DNA of 64,000 nt from Actinoallomurus sp963850195. GTDB taxonomy: Bacteria > Actinomycetota > Actinomycetes > Streptosporangiales > Streptosporangiaceae. Shown here piece by piece: positions 16,506 to 27,011 of the stretch (positions within the stretch are counted from its first letter, which is position 1; each line of letters begins with the position of its first letter). The translations under genes were made by a program, and so were the position numbers. A model generated the notes under the pieces. The model had not been told where the DNA came from and ran no database searches. It saw only the letters and a program-made list of their open reading frames with translations. The stretch spans positions 744,001 to 808,000 of the forward strand of contig CAWKKD010000006.1 of assembly GCA_963850195.1 (NCBI GenBank), read 5' to 3'.

Positions 16506-17390
16506 TCAGCGCGACATGATCTCGCGCATCAGGCGTGCGGTCTCGCTCGGAGTCTTGCCGACGCGGACGCCGACCTTCTCCAGGGCTTCCTTCTTGGCCT
16601 GGGCGGTACCGGACGAACCGGAGACGATCGCGCCGGCGTGGCCCATCGTCTTGCCCTCGGGCGCGGTGAACCCGGCGACGTAGCCGACGACCGGCTTGCT
16701 GACGTGCTGCTCGATGTAGGCCGCGGCACGCTCCTCGGCGTCGCCGCCGATCTCACCGATCATCACGATCGCGTCGGTGCCCGGGTCGGCCTCGAACGCC
16801 TCGAGGGCGTCGATGTGGGTGGTGCCGATGACCGGGTCGCCACCGATGCCGACGCAGGTCGAGAAGCCGATGTCCCGCAGCTCGTACATCATCTGGTAGG
16901 TCAGCGTGCCGGACTTCGACACCAGGCCGATGCGGCCGGGCGTCGTGATGTCGGCCGGGATGATGCCGGCGTTGGACGCGCCGGGCGACGCGACACCGGG
17001 GCAGTTGGGGCCGATGATCCGGGTCTTGCCGCCCTTGGCCACCGCGTGGCCCCAGGCATAGGTGCTGTCGTGCACCGGGATGCCCTCGGTGATCACGATG
17101 CACAGCGGGATCTCGGCGTCGATCGCCTCGATCATCGCGTCCTTGCTGAACTTCGGCGGCACGAAGACCACGGAGACGTCGGCGCCGGTCTGGGCCATCG
17201 CCTCGGCGACGGTGCCGAAGACCGGGAGCTCCTTGCCCTCGTGGGTGACGGTCTGCCCGGCCTTACGGGCGTTGACGCCACCGACGACGTTGGTGCCCGC
17301 GCGCAGCATCCGCGCGGTGTGCTTGGAGCCCTCGGAACCGGTCATCCCCTGGACGATGACCTTGCTGTTCTCTGTCAGCCAGATCGCCAT
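16506..17390 (-). CDS. sucD: Succinyl-CoA synthetase alpha subunit
   Basis: A 294-residue subunit that carries the phosphohistidine and binds CoA. The N-terminus (MAIWLTENSKVIVQGMTGSE) and CoA-site GGVNARKAG are typical. GPNCPGVASPG and the active-site His in GHAGAIVSGSSGTAQAKKEA are present. It starts one base after the sucC stop, so it is in one operon with sucC and forms the alpha-beta complex of the citric acid cycle. Confidence 0.97.
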   Translation of the reverse strand: MAIWLTENSKVIVQGMTGSEGSKHTARMLRAGTNVVGGVNARKAGQTVTHEGKELPVFGTVAEAMAQTGADVSVVFVPPKFSKDAMIEAIDAEIPLCIVITEGIPVHDSTYAWGHAVAKGGKTRIIGPNCPGVASPGASNAGIIPADITTPGRIGLVSKSGTLTYQMMYELRDIGFSTCVGIGGDPVIGTTHIDALEAFEADPGTDAIVMIGEIGGDAEERAAAYIEQHVSKPVVGYVAGFTAPEGKTMGHAGAIVSGSSGTAQAKKEALEKVGVRVGKTPSETARLMREIMSR

Positions 17391-17391
17391 C

Positions 17392-18582
<1,191 letters not shown>

Positions 18583-18788
18583 GGGGGTCCGTCCTTAACG
18601 GGATCGACAGATAACGACCGCGTCGAGCGGTCCACTCCGACCTGGCAGCCTAGTCCCAGTCGAGTCGGCCCCAGACCGTCGGGTCCGATCGGACGCTTCA
18701 CGATGGTGACGCTCGGGTAATCAGCACATGACGTCGAGGTGTTTGCCGTTGTTTGGTGTACTAGCTGTCGTGGTCATGGGAGTGACAG

Positions 18789-20180
18789 GTGAGTCGTAGC
18801 AGGGCGCGGGCCGTACGCCGCGTCACCCTGCTGCTTCTCGCCGCCGCGATCACCGCGACGTGCGCGGCGGGCCTGCCCGACGGCGACGAGGCCGGCTGGC
18901 AGAGCCCCGGCCTGATCGGCAACGGCGGCTGGCCGTTCGCCCGTGACGCCGTCGGCGCCGACGAGGCCGAGGGCGCCTCGTACATCCCGGGCAGCTCCGT
19001 CCTCGCCCTGCCGGGTGGCAGGGCCCGCCTGATCCCCTTCGGCCTGACCAAGCCCGTGACGTTGCGGCGAAATGACCCGCGCGTGACCGAGGCCGTACGC
19101 GCCGACCAGGTCTGGACCGCCTCAGGTACGGTGCCCGGCGTCACCCCTGCCGAGCGCGACGCGGCCGGGCGCGCACTGCTCGACCTGCGCATGCTGACCC
19201 AGCCGAACGGCGCCTCGACGGCCTCCTGGTACGGCGCCTGGAACTACATGTGGCCGCGTGACGGCGCCTTCGCGGCCGTCGCGTTCGCGGCCACCGGGCA
19301 CGGCGAGGAGGCACGGCGCGTCCTGTACTTCCTGGCCCGAGCGCAGACGAGCAGCGGCCTGTGGGCGGCGCGGTACCGGCCGGACGGCACGGCGGTCGCC
19401 GACGGCCGCGAGGTCCAGCTCGACAGCCTCGGCTGGGTGCTGTGGGCGACCTGGTTCCTGCACCAGGAGGCGCCGAACGCCGCCAGCCTGGACACACTGT
19501 GGCCGATGGTCCGCCGGGCCGCCGACCGTACGGTGTCCTCGCTGCGCTCCGACGGGCTGCCTCCGCCGTCGCCGGACTACTGGGAACGCCAGGCCTCCAG
19601 CGAGCAGGCGCCGCACGCCCCGACCCTCGGCGTGTGCGCGCCGATGCTGTCCGGGCTGCGCGCGGCTGCCGCGCTGGCCACCGCGCGCGGCGACAGCGGC
19701 CACGCGCAGCAGTGGGCGCGCGCCGCGGGCCGGCTCCAGCGGGGCATCGAGCGGCGGTTCGCGCCGTACGGCTATCCGCGCTCGCCGGTCCCCGGCGGCC
19801 GACTGGACTCCTCGATCACGTTCCTCGCGCCGCCGTTCGCCCCGCCGTCGGCGGACGTGCTCTCCTCGGTCACCCGGGTCGGCGAACGCCTGCGCCTCCC
19901 GACCGGCGGAGTGGTGCCGGGCGAGGGCTACGGGGCGAACGTCGCGTGGACACCGGAGACCGGGCTGTTCGCGCTGGCCGCCGCCGCGTCCGGGGACACC
20001 GGGGCGGCCGGCGACTGGCTCGGCTGGCTGATCGGGCACCGCACGTCGCTCGGGTCGTTCCCGGAGAAGGTCGACACGCGCGGCCACCAGGCGGGCGTGG
20101 CCCCACTGGGCTGGACGTCCGCGCTGGTCGTACTCGCCCTCACCGCCGAGGAACGCGCCCTACCGGTGCCGCCCGCCTAG
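18789..20180 (+). CDS. Secreted glycoside hydrolase family 15-like protein
   Basis: A 463-residue protein with a signal peptide (Arg-rich start, then TLLLLAAAITATCAAG, cleavage near residue 28). The (alpha/alpha)6-barrel features are of the glucoamylase/GH15 type: WYGAWNYMWPRDGAFAAVAF, the acid Glu candidate in PDYWERQ, and the base Glu candidate in GSFPEKVD followed by APLGWTSALVVLAL. It therefore probably hydrolyses terminal alpha-glucosyl or related bonds outside the cell. Start GTG at 18789 follows a GGGAG. Divergent from sucC and convergent with the B12-binding protein. It sits where M. tuberculosis has an M23 peptidase gene. Confidence 0.8.
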   Translation: MSRSRARAVRRVTLLLLAAAITATCAAGLPDGDEAGWQSPGLIGNGGWPFARDAVGADEAEGASYIPGSSVLALPGGRARLIPFGLTKPVTLRRNDPRVTEAVRADQVWTASGTVPGVTPAERDAAGRALLDLRMLTQPNGASTASWYGAWNYMWPRDGAFAAVAFAATGHGEEARRVLYFLARAQTSSGLWAARYRPDGTAVADGREVQLDSLGWVLWATWFLHQEAPNAASLDTLWPMVRRAADRTVSSLRSDGLPPPSPDYWERQASSEQAPHAPTLGVCAPMLSGLRAAAALATARGDSGHAQQWARAAGRLQRGIERRFAPYGYPRSPVPGGRLDSSITFLAPPFAPPSADVLSSVTRVGERLRLPTGGVVPGEGYGANVAWTPETGLFALAAAASGDTGAAGDWLGWLIGHRTSLGSFPEKVDTRGHQAGVAPLGWTSALVVLALTAEERALPVPPA

Positions 20181-20187
20181 GAGGGGG

Positions 20188-20595
20188 CTAGGCGTTCGCG
20201 CCGGCGCCGAGGTGTCCGCGGACCCACTCGACGATCTCCGTCGTGGTCGCGCCCGGCGTGAAGATCCCCGCCACGCCGAGCCGCTCGAGCTCCGCGATGT
20301 CGCCGTCCGGGATGATCCCGCCGACGAAGACGGCGATGTCGAGCGCGTCGCGCTCCTTGAGCAGCTCCAGGACCTTGGCACATAGCGTCATGTGCGCGCC
20401 GGACAGAATCGACAGGCCGATGCCGTCGGCGTCCTCCTGGAGCGACGCCTCGACGATCTGCTCGGGCGTCTGGTGCAGGCCGGTGTAGATGACCTCCATG
20501 CCGGCGTCGCGCAACGCCCGTGCGACGACCTTCGCCCCTCGATCGTGGCCGTCCAGGCCGGGCTTGGCGACGACGACGCGGATGGGACCCGCCAT
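20188..20595 (-). CDS. Stand-alone cobalamin (B12)-binding domain protein
   Basis: A 135-residue protein equal to the C-terminal B12 domain of methylmalonyl-CoA-type mutases. It has the base-off D-x-H-x-x-G motif in KPGLDGHDRGAKVVARAL (the lower-ligand His is there). GLSILSGAHMTL and FVGGIIPDGD with FTPGATTTEIVEWV complete the fold. It may be the small subunit of an acyl-CoA mutase whose large subunit is elsewhere, or a stand-alone B12 carrier or sensor. No mutase or MeaB gene is adjacent. I see no B12 riboswitch upstream. Confidence 0.88.
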   Translation of the reverse strand: MAGPIRVVVAKPGLDGHDRGAKVVARALRDAGMEVIYTGLHQTPEQIVEASLQEDADGIGLSILSGAHMTLCAKVLELLKERDALDIAVFVGGIIPDGDIAELERLGVAGIFTPGATTTEIVEWVRGHLGAGANA

Positions 20596-20672
20596 TTACT
20601 GCCTCCTACCGGGATGCCTCAGACTCTCCGCAGAGTAGCCGTTGGGCTCGAGGGGCGGTCCGAGCGGGTCCG

Positions 20673-22121
20673 TCACTCCGCTGGTCTCGCCGGTGCGCGC
20701 AGCCAGTCGCAGCCCTTCGGGTCGGGCGTGCCTGGCCGGTAGGCGGCACAGGCCGTCACCACCCCGGTCTTGACCGGATTGCCCAGCTGGACGTACGGCC
20801 CGCCGGACGACGGGCGGTCACAGGTCGGCAGGACGACCGGGTCGTTGCGCAGGGTGCCCGCCGACGAGGCGTTGTTCTGCCAGCAGTTGCGCTCGCCCTG
20901 TTCGTCCCACCAGAAGTCGACGCCGTTGGGCGCGGGTACGCCCGAGGGCGTGACGCCCATCAGGTTGCCGACGTAGCGGTTGCCGTGCGAGGTGTCGCGG
21001 AGCTTGGCGGGGTCGCGCACGCCACGCCGGTCCGCCGGGACCCAGTACTGGGCGACGCCGTAACGCCAGTTGTCATAGACGATGTTGCTCGCGTAGGTGT
21101 TCTCGTCGCCGCCCGCGAGCAGCAGGCCCGTACCGACCGGCACCGCGCGAGTCGGGCAGACGGCGTGGCAGCCGTGGTAGAGGTCGGCGTTGTTGTCGAA
21201 CACCCGGTTGGCGACGAACATCGCGTGGTTCTGCGGCGTCGCGGTCGCCTGGACGCCGCTGTCGAGCATCGCGCCGGTGGAGTTGCCGCTGAACTCGTTG
21301 TCGTGGACGTAGACGGAGTCGCCCGCCGTACCCGCGTAGCCGATCAGGTTGCCGTAGGACCGGCAGCGGCGGATCTCGACGGACAGCCGGTGGCCGCGCT
21401 GGTCGACCGCCGAGACGGTCGCGATGCCCGCGTCGCCGTTGCCGGACGCCGCGCAGTCGGTGACCAGGCCGTGGTCGGCGCCGTACGCGGCGAGGCCGTG
21501 CGTGCCGTTGCCCAGTCCGGTGACCCGGTCGAGGACGAACCCGTCGGTCTCGACGATCCCGACGCCGTCCTCGGCGAAGCCGCGCACGGTGACGTTGCGG
21601 AGGTAGAAGCCGTCGGCGCGGTCGGCGAGGATCCCGACGCGCTTGCCGCCCTCGACGACGACCGGACCGCCGACGCCCTCGATCTGCAGGTCGTCGATGC
21701 CCGCGACGCTGATCAGGCTCTGCAGGTGCGGACAGGCGCGCTGCTGGTCGAAGGACAGGTCCTGCCGGGTGGAGAGCTTCGCGCACGCGCCCGTCGGCGC
21801 GGCCTGGCTCGGCTCCTCGCGGTAGGTGCCCGGCAGCACGTAGATCGTGGTGCCGCGCTGGCGCACGGCGTCCACCGCCTGCTGGATGTGGTGGTAGGCG
21901 CACTCACCCTGGAGCGCGCGCGCCTCACCGGTCAGATGCGCGCCAGTGGCGCACACGACCAGGCGCGGCGAGGCCACCACCGGCCGATACGGGGGAACGT
22001 GGTAGGTGCCGACGGGGAGCGCCACCGTACGTACGCCATCGGCGAACGCCGGAGACACGAACCCGACCGTGGTGACAATGAAGACGACTGCGACGAGGAG
22101 ACGCCGCGCGAACCGCCTCAT
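20673..22121 (-). CDS. Secreted right-handed parallel beta-helix repeat protein
   Basis: A 482-residue protein starting at ATG 22121 (GGGAGG just upstream). It has a classic signal peptide (RRFARRLLVAVVFIVTTVGF, cleaved after AFA). From about residue 60 it has the pectate-lyase-like pattern of short repeats: IQQAVDAVRQRGTTIYVLPG, VTVRGFAEDGVGIVETDGF, VTGLGNGTHGLAAYGADHG, then NRVFDNNADLYHGCHA. Many Cys pairs suggest disulfides outside the cell. Such folds bind or cleave polysaccharides; no specific enzyme class can be assigned. The frame is open upstream but is not protein-like there. Confidence 0.82.
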   Translation of the reverse strand: MRRFARRLLVAVVFIVTTVGFVSPAFADGVRTVALPVGTYHVPPYRPVVASPRLVVCATGAHLTGEARALQGECAYHHIQQAVDAVRQRGTTIYVLPGTYREEPSQAAPTGACAKLSTRQDLSFDQQRACPHLQSLISVAGIDDLQIEGVGGPVVVEGGKRVGILADRADGFYLRNVTVRGFAEDGVGIVETDGFVLDRVTGLGNGTHGLAAYGADHGLVTDCAASGNGDAGIATVSAVDQRGHRLSVEIRRCRSYGNLIGYAGTAGDSVYVHDNEFSGNSTGAMLDSGVQATATPQNHAMFVANRVFDNNADLYHGCHAVCPTRAVPVGTGLLLAGGDENTYASNIVYDNWRYGVAQYWVPADRRGVRDPAKLRDTSHGNRYVGNLMGVTPSGVPAPNGVDFWWDEQGERNCWQNNASSAGTLRNDPVVLPTCDRPSSGGPYVQLGNPVKTGVVTACAAYRPGTPDPKGCDWLRAPARPAE

Positions 22122-22221
22122 TTTCCTCCCAACGGGCCGCAGGTGCTCCCTCCGTGCATCATGCAGTCCCATACGCCTCATGTCGATGCCCGCAATCGGC
22201 CACCTTGAGCGTGCAACCGTT

Positions 22222-24570
22222 TCAGAGCTTCTGAATCGGTGCATAGCGGAGAACGAAGCGTTTGACCCCGTAGTCGCCCCCGAAATCGACGGTCGCGGCG
22301 GCCTTCTCGCCGACGCCGTCGACCGTGATGACCGTGCCGAGCCCGAACGCGTCGTGGCAGACCCGGTCGCCGGTCGCCAGGGCCGGCACCTCACGGTTGC
22401 CGGGCGAGCGTACGCCGGGCCGCTGCGACAGCGAGGCCATCGCCGGAGTGCTCTTCGCGCTCGCCTCGGCGCGCTCCCACTCGACGAGCTTCTCGGGGAT
22501 CTCGGCGAGGAATCTCGACGCGGGGTTGTACGACGGGGCGCCCCACGAGCTGCGCATCATCGCGCGCGAGACGTAGAGGCGCCGGCGGGCGCGCGTGATG
22601 CCGACGTACGCGAGCCGCCGCTCCTCCTCGAGCTGCTTGGGGTCGCCGAGCGAGCGCAGGTGCGGGAAGACGCCGTCCTCCATGCCGGTGAGGAACACCA
22701 CGGGGAACTCCAGGCCCTTCGCGGTGTGCAACGTCATCAGCGTGACCACGCCGTCGCCGCCCTCGGGGCTGCGCTCGCCGGGCGGTACGACGCCCTGCTG
22801 CCCGCCGGGGAGCTGGTCGGCGTCCGCGACGAGCGCGACCTGCTCGAGGAACTGGACGAGCCGTCCCTCGGCGATGCGGTCGTCGCCGGTCTGCTCGCTC
22901 TCCTCGGTCTCCTCGGTCTCCTCGGTCTCCTCGGTCTCCTGGTGCGGCAGCAGGCCGGCCGCCAGCCGCTCCTCGAACTCGGCGGCCACCGACTCGAGCT
23001 CCCGAAGGTTCTCGATGCGGGTCTCGTCCTGCGGGTCGCGTGAGGCCTCGAGCTCGGCGAGGTAGCCGCTCTTGGTCAGGATGGCCTCGACGAGCTCGGC
23101 GGGCGTCGAGGTCGGCACCAGCTCCCCCAGCTCGTCGAGCAGGGCGACGAAGTCCTTGATCTGGTTGAGCGAACGGGTGGCGATGCCGGGCGCCTCTTCG
23201 GCGCGCCGGAGCCCCTGCCAGAACGACACGCGCTCGCGGCTCGCGAACGCCTCGACACACGCCTCGGCCCGGTCGCCGATGCCGCGCTTGGGGACGTTGA
23301 GGACGCGCCGGAGGCTCACGGTGTCCTCGGGGTTGCCCAGCACCCTGAGGTAGGCGAGCAGGTCGCGGATCTCCTTGCGCTCGTAGAAGCGGACACCCCC
23401 GACGACCTTGTACGGCAGGCCGACGCGGATGAAGACCTCTTCGAACACACGCGACTGCGCGTTGGTCCGGTAGAACACCGCGACCTCGCCGGCCGCCACG
23501 TCCTCGTCGTCGTTGAGCCGGTCGATCTCCTGGGCGACGAACGCCGCCTCGTCGTGCTCGTTGTCGGCGACGTAGCCACTCACCTGCGGGCCGTCGCCCT
23601 GGTCCGACCACAGCCGCTTCGGCTTACGGTCGGCGTTGCGCTCGATCACGGCGTTGGCCGCCGACAGGATCGTCTGGGTCGAGCGGTAGTTCTGCTCGAG
23701 GAGGATCACGCTCGCGTTGGGATAGTCGCGCTCGAACTCCAGGATGTTGCGGATCGTCGCACCCCGGAACGCGTAGATCGACTGGTCGGCGTCACCCACC
23801 ACGCACAGCTCGGCGGGCGGCAGCTCCTCCGTGTCGCCGGCCTGCCCGACCAGCTCACGCACCAGGACGTACTGGGCGTGGTTGGTGTCCTGGTATTCGT
23901 CGACCATGACGTGCCGGAACCGCCTGCGGTAGTACTCGGCCACGTCCGGGAACGCCTGCAGCAGGTTGACCGTCGTCATGATCAGATCGTCGAAGTCCAC
24001 CGCGCCGGCCTGCTGGAGCCGCGCCTGGTACATCTCGTACGCCTCGGCGAGCGTCTTCTCCATGTGGCTCGAGGCCTGCGACTTGAAGCTCTCGTAGTCG
24101 ATCAGCTCGTTCTTCAGGTTGGAGACCTGAGCCGAGAAGCTCCGCGGTGGGTAACGCTTCGGGTCGAGGTCGAGCTCGCGGCACACCAGCGCCATCAACC
24201 TCTGTGAGTCGGCCTGGTCATAGATCGAGAAACTCGTCGGGAAACCCAGCCGCTTCGCCTCGCGACGCAGGATCCGCACGCACGCCGAGTGGAACGTCAT
24301 GACCCACATCGCCCGCGAACGCGGGCCGACGAGGGCATCGACGCGCTCCCGCATCTCACCGGCGGCCTTGTTGGTGAACGTGATCGCGAGGATCTCGCCG
24401 GGCGCCACCTGCCGCTCGCCCAGCAAATAGGCGATCCGGTGGGTCAGCACGCGGGTCTTACCCGAACCCGCCCCCGCCACGATCAGGAGCGGGCCGCCTC
24501 TGTGCACCACCGCCGCGCGCTGGGCGTCGTTGAGGCCGTCAAGAAGGGGATGGTTTACGAGCGTCGACAC
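22222..24570 (-). CDS. pcrA: ATP-dependent DNA helicase PcrA/UvrD
   Basis: A 782-residue superfamily 1A 3'-5' helicase used in repair and replication. Walker A is AGAGSGKTRVLTHR near residues 32-45, motif Ia is ITFTNKAAGEM, motif II lies in VDEYQDTNHAQY, motif III in GDADQSIYAFRGA, and motif VI in YVGITRARRRL. A C-terminal Tudor-like segment (ATGDRVCHDAFGLGTVITVD) is usual for PcrA. An acidic linker of repeated Glu-Glu-Thr near residue 550 comes from a 9-bp tandem repeat. It corresponds to uvrD1 near sucCD in M. tuberculosis. Confidence 0.96.
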   Translation of the reverse strand: MSTLVNHPLLDGLNDAQRAAVVHRGGPLLIVAGAGSGKTRVLTHRIAYLLGERQVAPGEILAITFTNKAAGEMRERVDALVGPRSRAMWVMTFHSACVRILRREAKRLGFPTSFSIYDQADSQRLMALVCRELDLDPKRYPPRSFSAQVSNLKNELIDYESFKSQASSHMEKTLAEAYEMYQARLQQAGAVDFDDLIMTTVNLLQAFPDVAEYYRRRFRHVMVDEYQDTNHAQYVLVRELVGQAGDTEELPPAELCVVGDADQSIYAFRGATIRNILEFERDYPNASVILLEQNYRSTQTILSAANAVIERNADRKPKRLWSDQGDGPQVSGYVADNEHDEAAFVAQEIDRLNDDEDVAAGEVAVFYRTNAQSRVFEEVFIRVGLPYKVVGGVRFYERKEIRDLLAYLRVLGNPEDTVSLRRVLNVPKRGIGDRAEACVEAFASRERVSFWQGLRRAEEAPGIATRSLNQIKDFVALLDELGELVPTSTPAELVEAILTKSGYLAELEASRDPQDETRIENLRELESVAAEFEERLAAGLLPHQETEETEETEETEESEQTGDDRIAEGRLVQFLEQVALVADADQLPGGQQGVVPPGERSPEGGDGVVTLMTLHTAKGLEFPVVFLTGMEDGVFPHLRSLGDPKQLEEERRLAYVGITRARRRLYVSRAMMRSSWGAPSYNPASRFLAEIPEKLVEWERAEASAKSTPAMASLSQRPGVRSPGNREVPALATGDRVCHDAFGLGTVITVDGVGEKAAATVDFGGDYGVKRFVLRYAPIQKL
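22902..22937. repeat. 9-bp tandem repeat inside pcrA
   Basis: Four perfect copies of CCTCGGTCT, each encoding one Glu-Glu-Thr-type unit on the reverse strand, lie in the linker before the last PcrA domains. Repeats in multiples of three can change length without breaking the frame. Confidence 0.8.
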
Positions 24571-24692
24571 TCAAAGAAGCCTACGGCCTACGGCCGACAC
24601 CGCGCGGCGAGCCGCCCGATCACGTCCGCCCAAACCCGCCGCACGGGGCGGACCGAGGGTGTCAGGGCGAGGGTTGTCAGGGCCTTGATAGG

Positions 24693-24767
24693 TCACTGAG
24701 AAGGCAGCCTCGCCTCGCGCAGGTCCGCACCGCCCAGATACGCACCGCCCAGAAGCGCACCGCACAG
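24693..24767 (-). pseudogene. Remnant of a pentapeptide-repeat protein
   Basis: In the 345-base gap between pcrA and dhaM, the reverse strand encodes GALLGGAYLGGADLREARLP, two residues, then a stop. The A-x-L-x-x spacing is that of pentapeptide-repeat proteins. The frame runs upstream into the dhaM end without a plausible start, so this looks like a leftover 3' end. The rest of the gap 24571-24915 shows nothing I recognise. Confidence 0.35.
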
Positions 24768-24915
24768 TCCATGGACGCCATCGACGTACCGCAGTACCCA
24801 GCCGGCGCCGGGACCGAGCGTCGACGCGGGGATCCCCGACCTGATACGCGTCCCGTCACGACTCGGCTCTCGGCGGGTCACTGCGGCCACAGGCCCGCCG
24901 GGGGCGGTGGAGCGG

Positions 24916-25317
24916 TCACGTCTTGCGGAAGGTGTAGGCATCGGTGGCGGCGGCCACGACGTCGGAGACGTTCGCGCCGGCGGCGGCCGCTGAGGCTGCG
25001 GCGACGGCGCCTTCGACGAACGGGGCGTCGGCCAGGACGACCTCGCCGGCCGCGCCGTCTTCCTCGCGGTCTTCCAGGTACATCTTCGTGGTCAGTATCG
25101 AGCTGCCCAGGTCCGCGATGACCACGACGCCCGCGCCGCCGTCGGCGGCTTGTACGGCGGACTCCAGTAGTTCGACGCTGGTGCCCAGGCCGCCGTCGGC
25201 GGTGCCGCCCGCCGGTTCGACGGTCACCTCGCCGACGCCCATCTGGCGGGCCAGTTCGGCGGCGCCCTCCGCGAGGGCGCGGCTGTGCGAGATGAGCACG
25301 ATGCCCACGTTGGCCAT
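24916..25317 (-). CDS. dhaM: Dihydroxyacetone kinase phosphotransfer subunit DhaM
   Basis: A 133-residue EIIA(Man)-like protein that passes phosphate from the PTS to DhaL-ADP. Active-site His11 lies in GIVLISHSRALAEG, and VVVIADLGSSILTTKMYLE is characteristic. Only the first domain of E. coli DhaM is present, as is common in Gram-positives. The ATG at 25317 is preferred to one at 25335 because GGGGGAG precedes it at the right distance. It is the last gene of dhaKLM, 14 bases after dhaL. Confidence 0.92.
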   Translation of the reverse strand: MANVGIVLISHSRALAEGAAELARQMGVGEVTVEPAGGTADGGLGTSVELLESAVQAADGGAGVVVIADLGSSILTTKMYLEDREEDGAAGEVVLADAPFVEGAVAAASAAAAGANVSDVVAAATDAYTFRKT

Positions 25318-25331
25318 GCGGTCTCCCCCTG

Positions 25332-25949
25332 TCATCCGGCCGTCGCGTCGGCGAGTGCGCGGAAGAGCAGGACCGTCGAGGCGGCGCCGGGGTCCAGGTG
25401 GCCCTCGCTTCGCGCGCCGAGGTAGCTGGCGCGGCCCTTGCGGGCGCGCAGCGGTACGGTCGCCTCCGCGCCCTTCTCGGCGGCCTCCAGCGCGGCACGC
25501 GCCGCCGAAGGAAGGCCATCCCCCGCGGCGCCCTCGTACGCGGCCACCGCGGGCAGCAACGCGTCGATCATGGTCTTGTCGCCCTCCTCCGCGTGGCCCA
25601 GGTCGCGTACGGCGTCGAGTGCGGTGCGCAGGGCGGTGGCGATCTCCGGCGCGCCCACCTCGGGGGCGTCGCCGAGGGCCTTGCCCGCGCGGCGCAGGGC
25701 GGTGCCGTACAGCGGGCCGGACGCGCCGCCGGTCTTGGACACCAGTGCCCGGCCGGCCGTCATCAATACCTTGCCGGGCGGCAGGTCGTCGCCGTCGAGC
25801 GCGGCGACCGCGGCCCGCAGTCCGCGGTTCAGGTTGGTGCCGTGGTCGCCGTCGCCGATCGCGGAGTCCAGCCGCGTCAGGCGTTCGGCGTCGGCCTCCA
25901 CCAGCTCGGCGAACCGCGCGACCCAGGCACGTACGTCCAGCGACCCCAT
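25332..25949 (-). CDS. dhaL: Dihydroxyacetone kinase subunit DhaL
   Basis: A 205-residue all-alpha nucleotide-binding subunit that phosphorylates dihydroxyacetone bound to DhaK. The metal-binding aspartates lie in LDSAIGDGDHGTNLNRG (residues about 31-47), with GGASGPLYGTALRRA and GHLDPGAASTVLLF further on. The ATG at 25949 shares one base with the dhaK stop (TGATG), so translation is coupled. The open frame upstream is antisense noise within dhaK. Confidence 0.95.
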   Translation of the reverse strand: MGSLDVRAWVARFAELVEADAERLTRLDSAIGDGDHGTNLNRGLRAAVAALDGDDLPPGKVLMTAGRALVSKTGGASGPLYGTALRRAGKALGDAPEVGAPEIATALRTALDAVRDLGHAEEGDKTMIDALLPAVAAYEGAAGDGLPSAARAALEAAEKGAEATVPLRARKGRASYLGARSEGHLDPGAASTVLLFRALADATAG

Positions 25950-26944
25950 CAGCGCCCCCACCGCAGGCCGGGCGTCTCCACCGGCGCGTCCCAGAGTTCG
26001 GTGAGGCGCGGCGTCAGGCGGCAGACGGAGATCATGCAGCCGGCCATGTCCAGGCTCGTCACGTAGTTGCCGACGAGGCGGCGCGTGACCGTCGCGCCGT
26101 GGCCGGCCACCCACTTCTCCGCCGCGGCGTACGCGGTGTACAGCTCCATCAGTGGCGTGCCGCCCATGCCGTTGACCATCACCAGGAGTTCGGCGCCGGA
26201 CAGCGGCATGTCGTCGTCGATGGCCGACAGGGCCACGTCGACGATCTCCGAGGCGGTGCGCAGCGTCGTACGCTCGCGGCCCGGCTCGCCGTGGATGCCG
26301 ATGCCCAACTCGATCTCGTCGTCGCCCAGCTCGAACGTTGGCCGTCCGGCGGCCGGGACCGTGCAGGCGGTGAGCGCGACGCCGAACGACCGGCTCCGCT
26401 CGTTCACCTCCGTGGCGACGGCGGCGACCTCCTGCAGCGAGCCGCCGGCCTCGGCGAGCGCGCCCGCGGTCTTCTCGACGAACAGGGTCGCGCCCGTGCC
26501 GCGCCGGCCGGCCGTGAACGTGCTGTCCTGCACCGCCACGTCGTCGTCGATGACGACCGGGACGACCTCGATGTCCTCGTCCTCGGCCAGCTCGGCGGCC
26601 AGCTGGAAGTTCAGCACGTCGCCGGTGTAGTTCTTCACGATGTGCACGACGCCGGCCCCGCCGGAGGCTGCGGTCGTGGCCGCCAGGATCTGGTCGGGCA
26701 CCGGCGAGGTGAAGACCTCGCCCGGGCAGGCCGCGTCGAGCATGCCGTGGCCGACGAATCCGCCGTGCAGCGGCTCGTGTCCCGAGCCGCCGCCGGAGAC
26801 CAGCCCGACCTTGCCCTGACGTGGGGCGTCGGCCCGTACGATGATCCGCTCATCGAGGTCGACCCGCAGGGAAGGGTGTGCCGCCGCCATGCCGCGCAGC
26901 GCGTCCAGGACGGCGTCGTCGACGGCATCAATGAGTTTCTTCAT
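25949..26944 (-). CDS. dhaK: Dihydroxyacetone kinase subunit DhaK
   Basis: A 331-residue substrate-binding subunit. LVSGGGSGHEPLHGGFVGHG near residues 48-67 and the covalent-substrate His in GIGIHGEPGRE are the family signatures; MVNGMGGTPLMELY is also conserved. It is first in the dhaK-dhaL-dhaM operon, whose product makes dihydroxyacetone phosphate using PTS phosphate. No EI/HPr genes are nearby. glpD, another glycerol/triose gene, lies 25 kb away. No dedicated regulator is adjacent. Confidence 0.96.
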   Translation of the reverse strand: MKKLIDAVDDAVLDALRGMAAAHPSLRVDLDERIIVRADAPRQGKVGLVSGGGSGHEPLHGGFVGHGMLDAACPGEVFTSPVPDQILAATTAASGGAGVVHIVKNYTGDVLNFQLAAELAEDEDIEVVPVVIDDDVAVQDSTFTAGRRGTGATLFVEKTAGALAEAGGSLQEVAAVATEVNERSRSFGVALTACTVPAAGRPTFELGDDEIELGIGIHGEPGRERTTLRTASEIVDVALSAIDDDMPLSGAELLVMVNGMGGTPLMELYTAYAAAEKWVAGHGATVTRRLVGNYVTSLDMAGCMISVCRLTPRLTELWDAPVETPGLRWGR

Positions 26945-27011
26945 CTGTCCGGAATACTCCCCATGAGGGCAAAATGCCAGTGGTGCCCTCCAGGCTTCCT
27001 AGGATGAGCAC

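Noticed and set aside
20188..20700. B12 riboswitch near the cobalamin-binding protein
   Set aside because: The gap of under 80 bases upstream is too short and shows no B12-box-like sequence.
20520..22208. A 562-codon plus-strand frame across the beta-helix gene
   Set aside because: The opposite strand has a signal peptide, ribosome site and repeat pattern; this frame has none.
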